From Candidatus Poribacteria bacterium (lineage in GTDB: Bacteria > Abyssobacteria > SURF-5), in the NCBI GenBank assembly GCA_016215705.1, contig JACRIR010000003.1, forward strand, positions 1-64,000: 64,000 nucleotides of DNA, given 5' to 3'. How positions within the stretch are numbered: the first letter of the stretch is position 1; each line of letters opens with the position of its first letter. Below the pieces are notes generated by a model. It had not been told where the DNA came from. It worked only from the letters and a program-made list of their open reading frames with translations, and ran no database searches. Position numbers and translations under genes: made by a program. Shown piece after piece: positions 10,901 to 18,477 of the stretch.

Positions 10901-10967
10901 AACTGCCCAGCAACACCATACAGAGTATCGCGCAACCAACTATCGCCAGAAATTGGGGTCTCCTCAT
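7911..10967 (-). CDS. Secreted LVIVD-repeat protein with BACON-like and two divergent InlB B-repeat domains
   Basis: Signal peptide; many copies of 'VSGSYAYVTS..GLDIIDVSDPSSPQIVGS'; two C-terminal 'GAGTVTGGGEY..GQ.ATVQA......W.FDHWEG.DI' repeats. Confidence 0.88.
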   Translation of the reverse strand: MRRPQFLAIVGCAILCMVLLGSSFAYGQCEIQSVFVAGSVDTSGAPGGVAVSGSYAYVTSYNYGLDIIDVSDPSSPQIVGSTPIAGEAMAVAVSGQYAYVTGWGGDGLQVVDISEPSAPSVVGSAGVMSSGVAVSVSGFYAYVAAQFGGLQIVDVSNPAAPSIVGSLETGSFTKSFDGVEVRGQYAYVGVTIPWTSGELKIIDISHPASPCVVGSIEVSNPVCGLTISDSYAYLATFGCCGGGLEIVDISEPASPCLAGTLSSPWFPGGHISVAVSGSYAYTSGMDIIDVSNPSSPYMVNSVFPSDECTMNYGNMDVAVSGSFAYVAIQDGNCVPNCGNTGSLRILDVSNPAPLPTVHTVEMPHDSRAVATSGAHVYVATGDGAGASLEIVDHSDPTAPAIVGAINLADTPEDIAVSGSYAYMTFRDYSAGELDIIDVSNPSAPQIAGSVDIPQVPNDVAASGTYVYVVDGWGLHVLDASDPSSASIIGSVDTLYFAQSVTVSGSYAYVADWAGIEIIDISEPTTPSIVGSLTYPLAEAIDLAVSGSYACIVDKRWGLKIADISNPSEPYVVGSLDLVPPSDCGYVDVKVSGSYAFVAMYGYASPLQIVDISDPSAPHKSAKPGLMSSSANTSIAVSGSHAYISDEYQGLEIIQLCPNASGSPTIASTQSSLMNTCDQGTTAPSQSFEVFGSSEGTLSYSVNDNVDWLRCEPFTGGSEGEHDTIGVRYSTSRLLPGTHIARITIADPNASNNPQYIDVTMTVTPVTRTLTTSVSPVGAGTVTGGGEYGQGQTATVQAYANPTWKFDHWEGADITGWKANPVGITMNTDKSVTAALVPVTYLLTTSVTLPGAGTVTGGGEYEHGQVATVQASPIAGWKFDHWEGDDIHGSHDNPEQITMTADKSVTAVFTPIELTHINLVLPSNQSVLTSPPIFSWRVNGGGTTGFAVEFSASPLSPAVWSTYEDGHQIIYDTQWTMPQSLWKKIKRGKTVFWRVRGMDLSHSPLTIIRSDETWSFKKQ

Positions 10968-11393
10968 CGTGCCGTGCCCTCCACTCCTGCTTCTTTCTTC
11001 TTCTCATATACGTTTGTTGGTTTGCAGATTCACGACAAAGATACAAAAAGAGGCAAAACAAATTATATCACCCAGGTTATTTGATTGTCAAGTAACAAAA
11101 TAAGTCTTCATTGTGTAAGTTGAGAAACGTTTCCTGTTGCATTTCAGCCCCTGACGGGCTTATAATTGTTCCGTATGTACGGGGGTTAGGAAAACCCCTT
11201 GAGGACCGAGCTTGCGTCTCTAGGTAGTCAGTTTCCTAAATCCTATGACGTATTCCGTAGCGGCGACCCGCCGGGCGCCCCCCCAAGGAGGGTATATGGA
11301 TGCGTCATCGCATTTGTGAAAATGAGTACTAAGGTAAGCAAGAATTGGGCCTATTGAGAAGGGTTCTTTTTATGAAACGGAAGGCAGACGAGA

Positions 11394-12068
11394 ATGTCAG
11401 GCAATCATAGTGAGCGTGTTCAACGATACAGCGTAGGCGAAGAAATCATGAATAGTGTCACTCACGGGATTGGCGCGCTGCTGAGTATTGCCGGCCTGGT
11501 TGTCCTGGTTGTGTTTGCCGCCTTGTACGGCGACAATTGGCACATCGTGAGCTTTTCGATATTCGGCGCCACGCTCATTGTTCTCTATGCGGCCTCGACT
11601 CTTTACCACAGCTTCTCACGGCCGTCTGTAAAGGCAATCTTCAGGGAAATAGACCATTCGGCGATCTTTCTTCTGATCGCGGGTACTTACACGCCATTTG
11701 CGCTAACAACCCTGAGAGGCCCCTGGGGATGGACCATGCTGGGAATTGTGTGGACGCTGGCGCTTGCCGGAATCAGCTTGAAATTCGTTCGCGTCTTCAA
11801 ATGGCGGGGGCTGTCTGTCGCCATTTACCTGTTCATGGGTTGGATGGGCGTGATAGCCTTAAAGAAGATAGTCAGTGGTGTTCCACATCTGAGCTTGATA
11901 TTCCTGGTACTTGGAGGCCTGTCCTATACGACCGGCGTGATATTCTACAGTTGCCGAAAATTGCCGTTCAACCACGGTATTTGGCACATCTTCGTGCTAT
12001 GCGGAAGCGCATTCCACTACTTTTCGGTTCTGGGTATCTTGAAAGCGGATTCCGCGAGCACGGCATAG
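11394..12068 (+). CDS. Hemolysin III family (PAQR-like) membrane protein
   Basis: 'YSVGEEIMNSVTHGIGALLSIAGLVVL...YAASTLYHSF...IAGTYTPFALTTLRGPWGW...HGIWHIFVLCGSAFHYFSV'. Confidence 0.93.
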   Translation: MSGNHSERVQRYSVGEEIMNSVTHGIGALLSIAGLVVLVVFAALYGDNWHIVSFSIFGATLIVLYAASTLYHSFSRPSVKAIFREIDHSAIFLLIAGTYTPFALTTLRGPWGWTMLGIVWTLALAGISLKFVRVFKWRGLSVAIYLFMGWMGVIALKKIVSGVPHLSLIFLVLGGLSYTTGVIFYSCRKLPFNHGIWHIFVLCGSAFHYFSVLGILKADSASTA

Positions 12069-12108
12069 CCGCGACCAAAAAAGAAGAGGGAATCCGCAGA
12101 TTTGCACA

Positions 12109-12210
12109 GCGCGGCATAGCCGCAACCAAATCGCCATATCGGGCGCGATGAATCGCGCCCCTACGGAAATCCTTCGTATACTCCTGTAGGGGCGCAATTC
12201 ATTGCGCCCG
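12109..12210. repeat. Family-C repeat, direct copy plus inverted variant
   Basis: CGCGGCATAGCCGCAACC...GGGCGCGATGAATCGCGCCCCTAC and GTAGGGGCGCAATTCATTGCGCCCG. Confidence 0.85.
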
Positions 12211-12586
12211 TGTGAGTTTCATACGGTGTGTCATGAGAATCGCGACAGGAATTCAAGATTTCGAATGTGAGTAGTACAGATTCCGGGAAGAAGAAGAAAA
12301 AAAGAGAAAGAAGAAAAGAGTTGGATCACGGATGACACGAATTCAGCGAATTACACGAATAAAGAAGTCCACTGATTTAGACTGATTTGCGCGGATTCTT
12401 GGAAAAGAAGGAAGAGAAATACGACAAGAAAAAGGAATCTGAACCGTTGATTCTCTCTTTGCGTCCTTTGCGGTGGAACGAGTTATTTTGGACAGCAGTG
12501 GTCCGCCTCTTCAGAGTCTCTTCGCCTATCGCCTAAGTCGCCTGGCCGAACAGTCTCATCGCGCACTGATACCCGGCGAAGCGCTC

Positions 12587-13414
12587 TCAGTCCAGTTTGA
12601 ACACTCGACGGGCATTGCCATGTAGGAACAAATTTTCAGTCTCTTCCTCCAGCTTCAACTCGTCGATACCTTCCAGGCATCTTGCGGCAGTGAGCATGGG
12701 ATAGTTAGTGCCGAAGAGAACTTTCTTGCGCCCGTGTCCCTTGAGGTAATTCACCAACTCGGGAGGATACCGTTTGGCGGTATAGGCCGACGTGTCAATG
12801 AATACGTTTGCATGCTTTGTGGCAACGGCGATCATTTCCGTGGTCCAAGGATAGCCGATGTGGCCGCAAACCACCCTGAGCTCGGGAAAGTCAAGGGCAA
12901 TCTCATCGATGTATGGGATCGGCCGGCCAGGTTCGGACGGACAGAGAGGACCGGTATGGCCGACCTGGAGACAGACCGGGACATCAAGCTCGATGCATTC
13001 CGCGTAAAGAGGATAATACCGTCGATCAGTCGCGGGCAGATTCCAGAGCCACTGTACGATTCTGAGTCCCTTAAACCCCAGTTCCTTTACGCAGCGGCGA
13101 AGCTCGCGGACGGCTTCCATTGGTTTGAACAGGTTTGCCGAGGCGATTCCCACGAGACGGTCCGGGTGTTGCTTGACTAAGGAGGCCACTTCATCATTGG
13201 AAATGAGAGCCCCTTGAGGCCCCCACCACGCGCACATCAAACCCTTCTGCACCCGGCCTTCGTCCATTGCGGATATCGTCACCTCGACCGGAATTTCTCC
13301 TGTAAACTTCTCCATCCCCGTCCATCTGCGTAACGAGTCGAAGATGGGATGATTGATGAAATTCAGATTCGGATGCTGAATCCAGACGTCGATGATCTTT
13401 TTCTCGGCCATCAT
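12587..13414 (-). CDS. Amidohydrolase family 2 (TIM-barrel metal-dependent hydrolase)
   Basis: Likely start MMAEKKIIDVWIQHP; 'GLRIVQWLWNLPATDRRYYPLYAECIELDVPVCLQVGHTG...VVCGHIGYPWTTEMIAVATKHANVFIDTSAY...VLFGTNYPM'. Confidence 0.9.
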   Translation of the reverse strand: MMAEKKIIDVWIQHPNLNFINHPIFDSLRRWTGMEKFTGEIPVEVTISAMDEGRVQKGLMCAWWGPQGALISNDEVASLVKQHPDRLVGIASANLFKPMEAVRELRRCVKELGFKGLRIVQWLWNLPATDRRYYPLYAECIELDVPVCLQVGHTGPLCPSEPGRPIPYIDEIALDFPELRVVCGHIGYPWTTEMIAVATKHANVFIDTSAYTAKRYPPELVNYLKGHGRKKVLFGTNYPMLTAARCLEGIDELKLEEETENLFLHGNARRVFKLD

Positions 13415-13515
13415 TGCGTGTTTCCTCAATCTTGTGAATGTGAACGTTTCGACAATGAACAGAATGTTTCCATACTCTCGAGATATCCAAAGCCGTGCGG
13501 ATGGAACCGTGTAGA

Positions 13516-13896
13516 TTACGAACCTGTGTCCGTCTCGGACTCGTGTATCCGAATCCGGCCGATCTCCACAATCCACAGTTTTCCTTCTACAGATAGATGG
13601 GGAAGAGTGTTTAAGAACCGGCGTACCAGTTGTTCCAACAAAGGAAGGCTTGGATTCTGCGGAACTCTAACGACAACTATGCCACCCCCGCCGGCTGGAG
13701 GAAAATGTAGAACATCGGAGAAATCCAAATCCAACGTGATTAGGCAACGCTGTTCGTTACGACAAGCTTCATAGAGATGTTGATCCGAGCAACCCTGCAG
13801 CTTCTGGCTTCTAACTGTTTGGACATCGTGTCCAGCGGCCTTGATAAGCGCTTGTGTTTGCGTCCCGAGGTTCTCGTCGAGTTTGAACTTCATCAT
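13516..13896 (-). CDS. DUF5615 family PIN-like toxin
   Basis: 'MKFKLDENLGTQTQALIKAAGHDVQTVRSQKLQGCSDQHLYEACRNEQRCLITLDLDFSD'; start overlaps stop of the DUF433 gene. Confidence 0.92.
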   Translation of the reverse strand: MMKFKLDENLGTQTQALIKAAGHDVQTVRSQKLQGCSDQHLYEACRNEQRCLITLDLDFSDVLHFPPAGGGGIVVVRVPQNPSLPLLEQLVRRFLNTLPHLSVEGKLWIVEIGRIRIHESETDTGS

Positions 13897-14132
13897 TTCG
13901 CCTCGGCCGGGATATCAATGTAACGCTCTCGTGACATCTCAGCCCCATAGGCGATGGCGGCGCGGACATCCGCCTCCGTCAACTGCGGATATTCCGCGAG
14001 AACTTCCTCGATGCTCATTCCATTAGCCAGGAAATCGAGTATAAGAGACACCCAGATACGAGTTCCCTTGATGCACGGTTTGCCGAAACAGACTGTTGGA
14101 TCAACGGAAATACGCTGCAATAGCGGATTCAT
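13893..14132 (-). CDS. DUF433 family antitoxin
   Basis: 'RISVDPTVCFGKPCIKGTRIWVSLILDFLANGMSIEEVLAEYPQLTEADVRAAIAYGAE'. Confidence 0.95.
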   Translation of the reverse strand: MNPLLQRISVDPTVCFGKPCIKGTRIWVSLILDFLANGMSIEEVLAEYPQLTEADVRAAIAYGAEMSRERYIDIPAEAK

Positions 14133-14186
14133 GAGCCTTTCCTTCCTCTCACCCTTTTGGAAGAGATATTAACTTCTTATGGAATA

Positions 14187-14214
14187 TTATATCCGTCGGG
14201 TTGACAATGTCAAT
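14187..14214 (-). promoter_or_regulatory. Sigma70-like promoter of the DUF433/DUF5615 operon with a palindromic -35 region
   Basis: On the minus strand TTGACA-N16-TATAAT, 55 nt upstream of the ATG; -35 lies within the perfect palindrome TTGACAATGTCAA (14202-14214). Confidence 0.75.
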
Positions 14215-14544
14215 AATGGCAGAGTAAAACGTGGAACCGCCGGGGACGCAGAACACGCGCAGAGGAAATGCAGAAGACTTTTCACCACGGGGGGTCATCC
14301 CGCGAGGCGCGGGACTTCGGAAGCCTCAGCGAAGGGACTCACGGGGAACCATTGGAGGCAAAAGGTCAAAGGCGAAAAAGACCCCCGACAAGTGTAACCA
14401 GATAGAGTACTATTGTGCCCGAAATGAGTACAGATGACGGAACGCGCCGAATTTCTGTTGCACCTGTAAAAGTGGTATTTTGCAGTTTCATTGACGCTGT
14501 CGGCCGGATTATGACCAGATGACCTTGATAGGACCCGCAACGGT

Positions 14545-14961
14545 TCACGGACCAAAAAAAGGATCGTCTCTGATTGATGTCAGGCATTCATCCAAAGTAA
14601 AATCAAAAAAGATACGCTGCCACTGGCCGGTGTGTCTCATCATTGACAAGTTAAACCTGTTCTGCCCGGCGTACTCCATCCGGGCAAACCCTGTCTCGAA
14701 GAAAGGAACTATCGCGTTCGGGCCGGGACATCGGTACTTCGAAAGGAAATAGAAACCGCTGCCATGCCATTTGGTGTAGATGTCAACAATGTAGTTGAAC
14801 CTATCGTCCTCCGGAGGAGGTTGGATGCTTCTCGGTTTCAGGACCGACTCGACCAACTCGTTGCTTCTCGCTTCCACTGTGGCTTTGAGCGTATCGGTAA
14901 TCTTCGGCTTGGACCCCTTTCGGGATATAGGCCCCCAGGCTCTTCCTTTTATCATTGGCAT
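14545..14961 (-). CDS. Conserved hypothetical protein
   Basis: 138-aa ORF, protein-like composition: 'DDRFNYIVDIYTKWHGSGFYFLSKYRCPGPNAIVPFFETGFARMEYAGQNRFNLSMMRHTGQWQRIFFDFTLDECLTSIRDDPFF'. Confidence 0.7.
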   Translation of the reverse strand: MPMIKGRAWGPISRKGSKPKITDTLKATVEARSNELVESVLKPRSIQPPPEDDRFNYIVDIYTKWHGSGFYFLSKYRCPGPNAIVPFFETGFARMEYAGQNRFNLSMMRHTGQWQRIFFDFTLDECLTSIRDDPFFGP

Positions 14962-15327
14962 GGTTCTCCGGTTTTCCTGTTAGGTTAAATGGGTACAAGC
15001 ACCAGGAGAAATTATAGCACGAATGAGGGCGAATGAGCTGCACATCGAGATTCTCGTCGAGGGAGACTATATCCCATTCAAGTCGCTTGCCCCAAGAGAC
15101 CGGGGGTTGACCTCTTCTTTCTCGTCTTCGTGCGGCGGGAACTTATTAGAGCGGAATTCAACTTGGGTTTTCATCGGGCGGAAATTTTCAGAAAACCTTT
15201 CACCACGGGGATCACGGGGAGTCACGGGGAAAAACGTAATTGCGAGCATAGTGGGCAAAAACTCCAGCCGCGATCGAGATGGCGTGATGCGCCGAGTGCC
15301 ACGACAAGGGCTGTCAGATTTCTTGCA

Positions 15328-15846
15328 TCAGCTAATGACCGGCTTCAGGCTCTCCCGGAACTTCTCGTTTTTCCGAATCATTTCTTCCACCAACTCGAAA
15401 CTGTCGCTCTCACAATACACAAACCTTGATGAAAAACTCACTTGAAGGGAATTAATTCTTGTTACAATGCCGCTTGTCACCTTTATTGGTATTCCATTTG
15501 CCATCCCTTCGCAGAAAGACTCTATGATTTCAGTTTCTGGCTGATTTGTCAGTAACTACGCCAAGGCGGGGGTCGCTTTGTTCAGCATTCTAGTTTTCTC
15601 ATATGTTATTTGAAACTCTTCTGCTACTGATGGACAAAACAGGCCTAGGCAAAGAGTTGAGGATATCGGCAAATATATTTCAATTCCTGGGGCAGCCACC
15701 CCAAGACCGCTGTACGGTCCCTGATTCATTTCGTTCTGTAGCACTATTGGATTGTCAGAGATGAAGAACGGATGTTTGCGTGTAGTCTCAAACAGGACTC
15801 GTTCTTTACCCAAAAAGTCAGGAACAAACTCTTTTGCACCATGCAC
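15328..15846 (-). pseudogene. DUF4238-like gene fragment interrupted by an in-frame TAG
   Basis: 'TRKHPFFISDNPIVLQNEMNQGP...IYLPISSTLCLGLF' then TAG (15556-15558), then the same frame continues 'LLTNQPETEIIESFCEGMANGIPIKVTSGIVTRINSLQVSFSSRFVYCESDSFELVEEMIRKNEKFRESLKPVIS*'. Confidence 0.7.
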
Positions 15847-15905
15847 TGTGGGTTCAGATAGAAGGCAATCAGGGCGGAGGCGTCGAGAACGAAGACGTTC
15901 TTCAT
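15744..15905 (-). pseudogene. Truncated PIN-domain (VapC-like) toxin
   Basis: Below the ORF-track cutoff. 'MKNVFVLDASALIAFYLNPQ...' is a typical PIN N-terminus, start overlaps the AbrB stop (ATGA), frame ends after 53 aa. Confidence 0.65.
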
Positions 15906-16132
15906 CGTTCCAATTCTTTCTCTTTTTTCTTAAGCTGAAGGTACTTCTTAGAAGAAAAGTGCCCCCCTTTCAGGCAGCCTTTTGCAGATTTGATGGAATC
16001 CTCCAGAGGCCGCAACAGGATGCCGTCCTTCGTCTCAAGCAGTTCAAGTTCTTTCCCTTTTAGCTTTTTTGCTATTTCCGCAGGGAGATTGAGCTGGTCA
16101 GATTTCAATACGATAGCCGCCGTCTTCTTCAT
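15902..16132 (-). CDS. AbrB/MazE-like antitoxin
   Basis: 'MKKTAAIVLKSDQLNLPAEIAKKLKGKELELLETKDGILLRPLEDSIKSAKG'; position directly upstream of the PIN start. Confidence 0.8.
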   Translation of the reverse strand: MKKTAAIVLKSDQLNLPAEIAKKLKGKELELLETKDGILLRPLEDSIKSAKGCLKGGHFSSKKYLQLKKKEKELER

Positions 16133-16177
16133 GTTCCTGCCGCTCCTTTCTTCTTCCGATCTGTCTTCTCAGGAAAT

Positions 16178-16205
16178 ACTATATCCAACGGGCTGATGGT
16201 GTCAA
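16178..16205 (-). promoter_or_regulatory. Sigma70-like promoter of the AbrB/PIN locus
   Basis: Minus strand TTGACA-N16-TATAGT, 46 nt upstream of the AbrB-like start. Confidence 0.65.
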
Positions 16206-16466
16206 GGCCGCGCGACAGGCCGCGCGAGGCGCACGGGATTCCGAGTTCCGGGTTCCGAGTCTCGGGTCAACAAGAGGCGAAAAGGGAAAATTGAACCGCA
16301 AAGACGCAAAAGGCGCAAAGAAGGAGCAGGGCAAGGAGAGATTCTTCGCTTTGCTCAGAATGACGGAGGGGGGCAGAATGATGTTTCTCTTTTTCCCTTT
16401 CGCCTTTCGCCTGCAATGCGATCCCCGTGACTCCCCGTGCTCTCGGCTGGCGCAACGAGGCCGAGA

Positions 16467-17483
16467 TTATACGCTGAGTTGGAGCGCGAGTTTGTAGGAG
16501 ATGGGCTCGCCCGTGGGTGTGTTCGCATAACAGACTTCTTTGTGCGAGATTTCAGAAATATCGCCAGCCCCCACGTTTCTGAAATGCTTCTCAACAAACA
16601 GCAGACTCTCGAGCTCTGTGTTGTCGAAGTAGTTGAGATCAGGGTCTTTTGCTGAATAGTGCCTGGTTCCGGCGATTTCAACGCCATCCTTTTCAAAAAT
16701 GACCTCTTCGACTCTCAAGGCGCGCTCATCGATCAGATCGGCCAGGTAATAGTCGTAGTGTTCGGGGACCGGACCATATTGAAAACAAAGGTAGCGGGCG
16801 CCGGTGATTGAAACCGACTCGTCCTTGAAGTGCTTAAAATCGGCGTAGAATAACAGCTTGTTCAACTTCGTCGTGAACACGCCTGCCTTGCAGAAGAACA
16901 AAATCGCATTGAAAAGCTTTCTTATGTCGAGTCTCCTGTAGCCGCTGAATTCGGTCGGCTCATAATTTCCAAAGCGGTCTTCGAATTCTCTTGTAAACGA
17001 GAACGCGGCCTCTCGCTCACTCGCGAGGACTTCGATAAGGTCTTTTCTCTTTTCCGGGCCAAGCGCTTCCGGCTTCGACCGCACCAATTCATGAAGATTT
17101 CGCGGTTCCATGGCTAGCCGCAACGCAGTCTCATGAGTATCATCCTGGAGAGCCCCGTTTTCATAACGGCTCAGCGTAGCCCCGCCCCAGCCCAGCAGTT
17201 TGCTCAATTCAGTTTGGGTAAGACCATAGCGCTTCCGGAATTTCCGTATCTCTTCAGGCTGAACCATGCAGTGTCTTTGTCGATATATTCGATAAGCTTC
17301 AGCGAGGGGGTCCTTCTTAGAATTCAGGTCCAGGAACTCCTCTCCGCAATCGCGGCATTTGTAATACTCGACCTCCACTTTAATTGGTTCGCCCCGCACT
17401 TCAATATCTTCCAGAGCGCTAACCATCTCGATTTCAGCCTCTTTCTCGCAACCCGGGCAAATGTCCTTCTTCATATTGCCCAT
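16467..17483 (-). CDS. MqsA-type antitoxin: Zn-finger + HTH + Panacea (DUF4065/SocA-like) domain
   Basis: 'CPGCEKEAEIEMV...YYKCRDCGEEFLD', HTH 'RKRYGLTQTELSKLLGWGGATLSRYENG', C-terminal 'KLFNAILFFCKAGVFTTKLNKLLFYADFKHF...ITGARYLCFQYGPVPEHYDYYL'. Start placed at internal ATG (ORF extends to 17549). Confidence 0.9.
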   Translation of the reverse strand: MGNMKKDICPGCEKEAEIEMVSALEDIEVRGEPIKVEVEYYKCRDCGEEFLDLNSKKDPLAEAYRIYRQRHCMVQPEEIRKFRKRYGLTQTELSKLLGWGGATLSRYENGALQDDTHETALRLAMEPRNLHELVRSKPEALGPEKRKDLIEVLASEREAAFSFTREFEDRFGNYEPTEFSGYRRLDIRKLFNAILFFCKAGVFTTKLNKLLFYADFKHFKDESVSITGARYLCFQYGPVPEHYDYYLADLIDERALRVEEVIFEKDGVEIAGTRHYSAKDPDLNYFDNTELESLLFVEKHFRNVGAGDISEISHKEVCYANTPTGEPISYKLALQLSV

Positions 17484-17511
17484 CCCCTTTCTTTTGTCAT
17501 TGCAGCATTCT

Positions 17512-17862
17512 CTATTTCCAAGGAAATCTGAGAGGATGCTGCGCAACATGAAAAGAGATGCATTTTGCAGTTCTCTTCTCGCCTATATCCGCAAGTTTGA
17601 GCTTTATGTAGACTTCCTGTGCCCCGATCTGTTTCCCGAAAACCCAGAGGTTCCCCTCTCTGGAGCTGTCGGCATCCGGACCGCTGACATAATCGCGAGC
17701 CGATAACAATAGAATCACTTCCCGACAGTCCGCCACCGTGAGATTGAGTTTGCTCAGTGTCGCCATATTTTCGACACGCTTAATCAGCATGAACGACTTC
17801 TCAGCCGCGCTTTTGAACTCGGTCAACCACCTTGCAACGAGATCCTTCCTGTAATCCCCCAC
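17512..17862 (-). CDS. MqsR-like toxin
   Basis: 'LNLTVADCREVILLLSARDYVSGPDADSSREGNLWVFGKQIGAQEVYIKLKLADIG' resembles the MqsR core; directly upstream of the MqsA-like gene (toxin-first order as in mqsRA). Confidence 0.72.
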   Translation of the reverse strand: MGDYRKDLVARWLTEFKSAAEKSFMLIKRVENMATLSKLNLTVADCREVILLLSARDYVSGPDADSSREGNLWVFGKQIGAQEVYIKLKLADIGEKRTAKCISFHVAQHPLRFPWK

Positions 17863-17940
17863 TTGCGATTCCTCGTTTGCCTTACATTGGTATCTGGTTG
17901 AAACGAGATACCTGCGGCATGATTCCTTGCTGACACGTAT

Positions 17941-17989
17941 ATGTTAACATTATATGATATATTTGTCAATATCATATATCATATGATAT
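17941..17989 (-). promoter_or_regulatory. Putative promoter/operator of the MqsR/MqsA-Panacea operon
   Basis: Minus strand TTGACA-N17-TAACAT; four ATATGATAT/ATATCATAT half-sites between 17952 and 17989, including the perfect palindrome ATATCATATGATAT (17976-17989). Confidence 0.6.
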
Positions 17990-18477
17990 CTGAGTAACCC
18001 ATGATGTCAGCCTCTTCTCGCTATTGACTCGAGTGTTCTCTTACCGACAAGTCAACAAGAGGCGAAAAGGGGCCGCGCGGAGCGCGCGGGGTTCAGAGTT
18101 ACGGGTTTCGAGTCGCGGATCGACCGATTTTGGATTCCCGATCAAAGTCGAGGACATGTTTTGGATTGCGGATTTTGGATTGGGAAAGAAGAGGAAAAGA
18201 CGTGGGCGTTGAAATACTTTCGATGAAGGCTTTGCAGTCGCAGATGAGTTCCGGCGTTGCCTATTATGAGGGAGAGTTCTACAACCTAATCAGGCGGGGT
18301 CGCGGAGTCCCGGCCGTCCCATTAATACTGGTTGGCATCGCGCCGTAAGCAAGAATCGCCTTTGCCTCGGGTCTGCGACCCTTTTGCACTTTCGCCTTTC
18401 GCCTCGAATGCGGTCCCCGTGATCCCAGTGGTACAAGTCTCTTCTTGCTTCTTATTCGTTATTCGTCCCGATTCGTT

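Noticed and set aside
15023-15445. 140-aa + strand ORF
   Set aside because: Translates interspersed repeat DNA (CACGGGGATCACGGGGAGTCACGGGG) and the antisense of the DUF4238 remnant.
15556-15558. TAG as a recoded sense codon in DUF4238
   Set aside because: TAG is used as a normal terminator by several genes here (e.g. 5052, 6405), so pseudogenisation or sequencing error is far more likely than stop-codon recoding.
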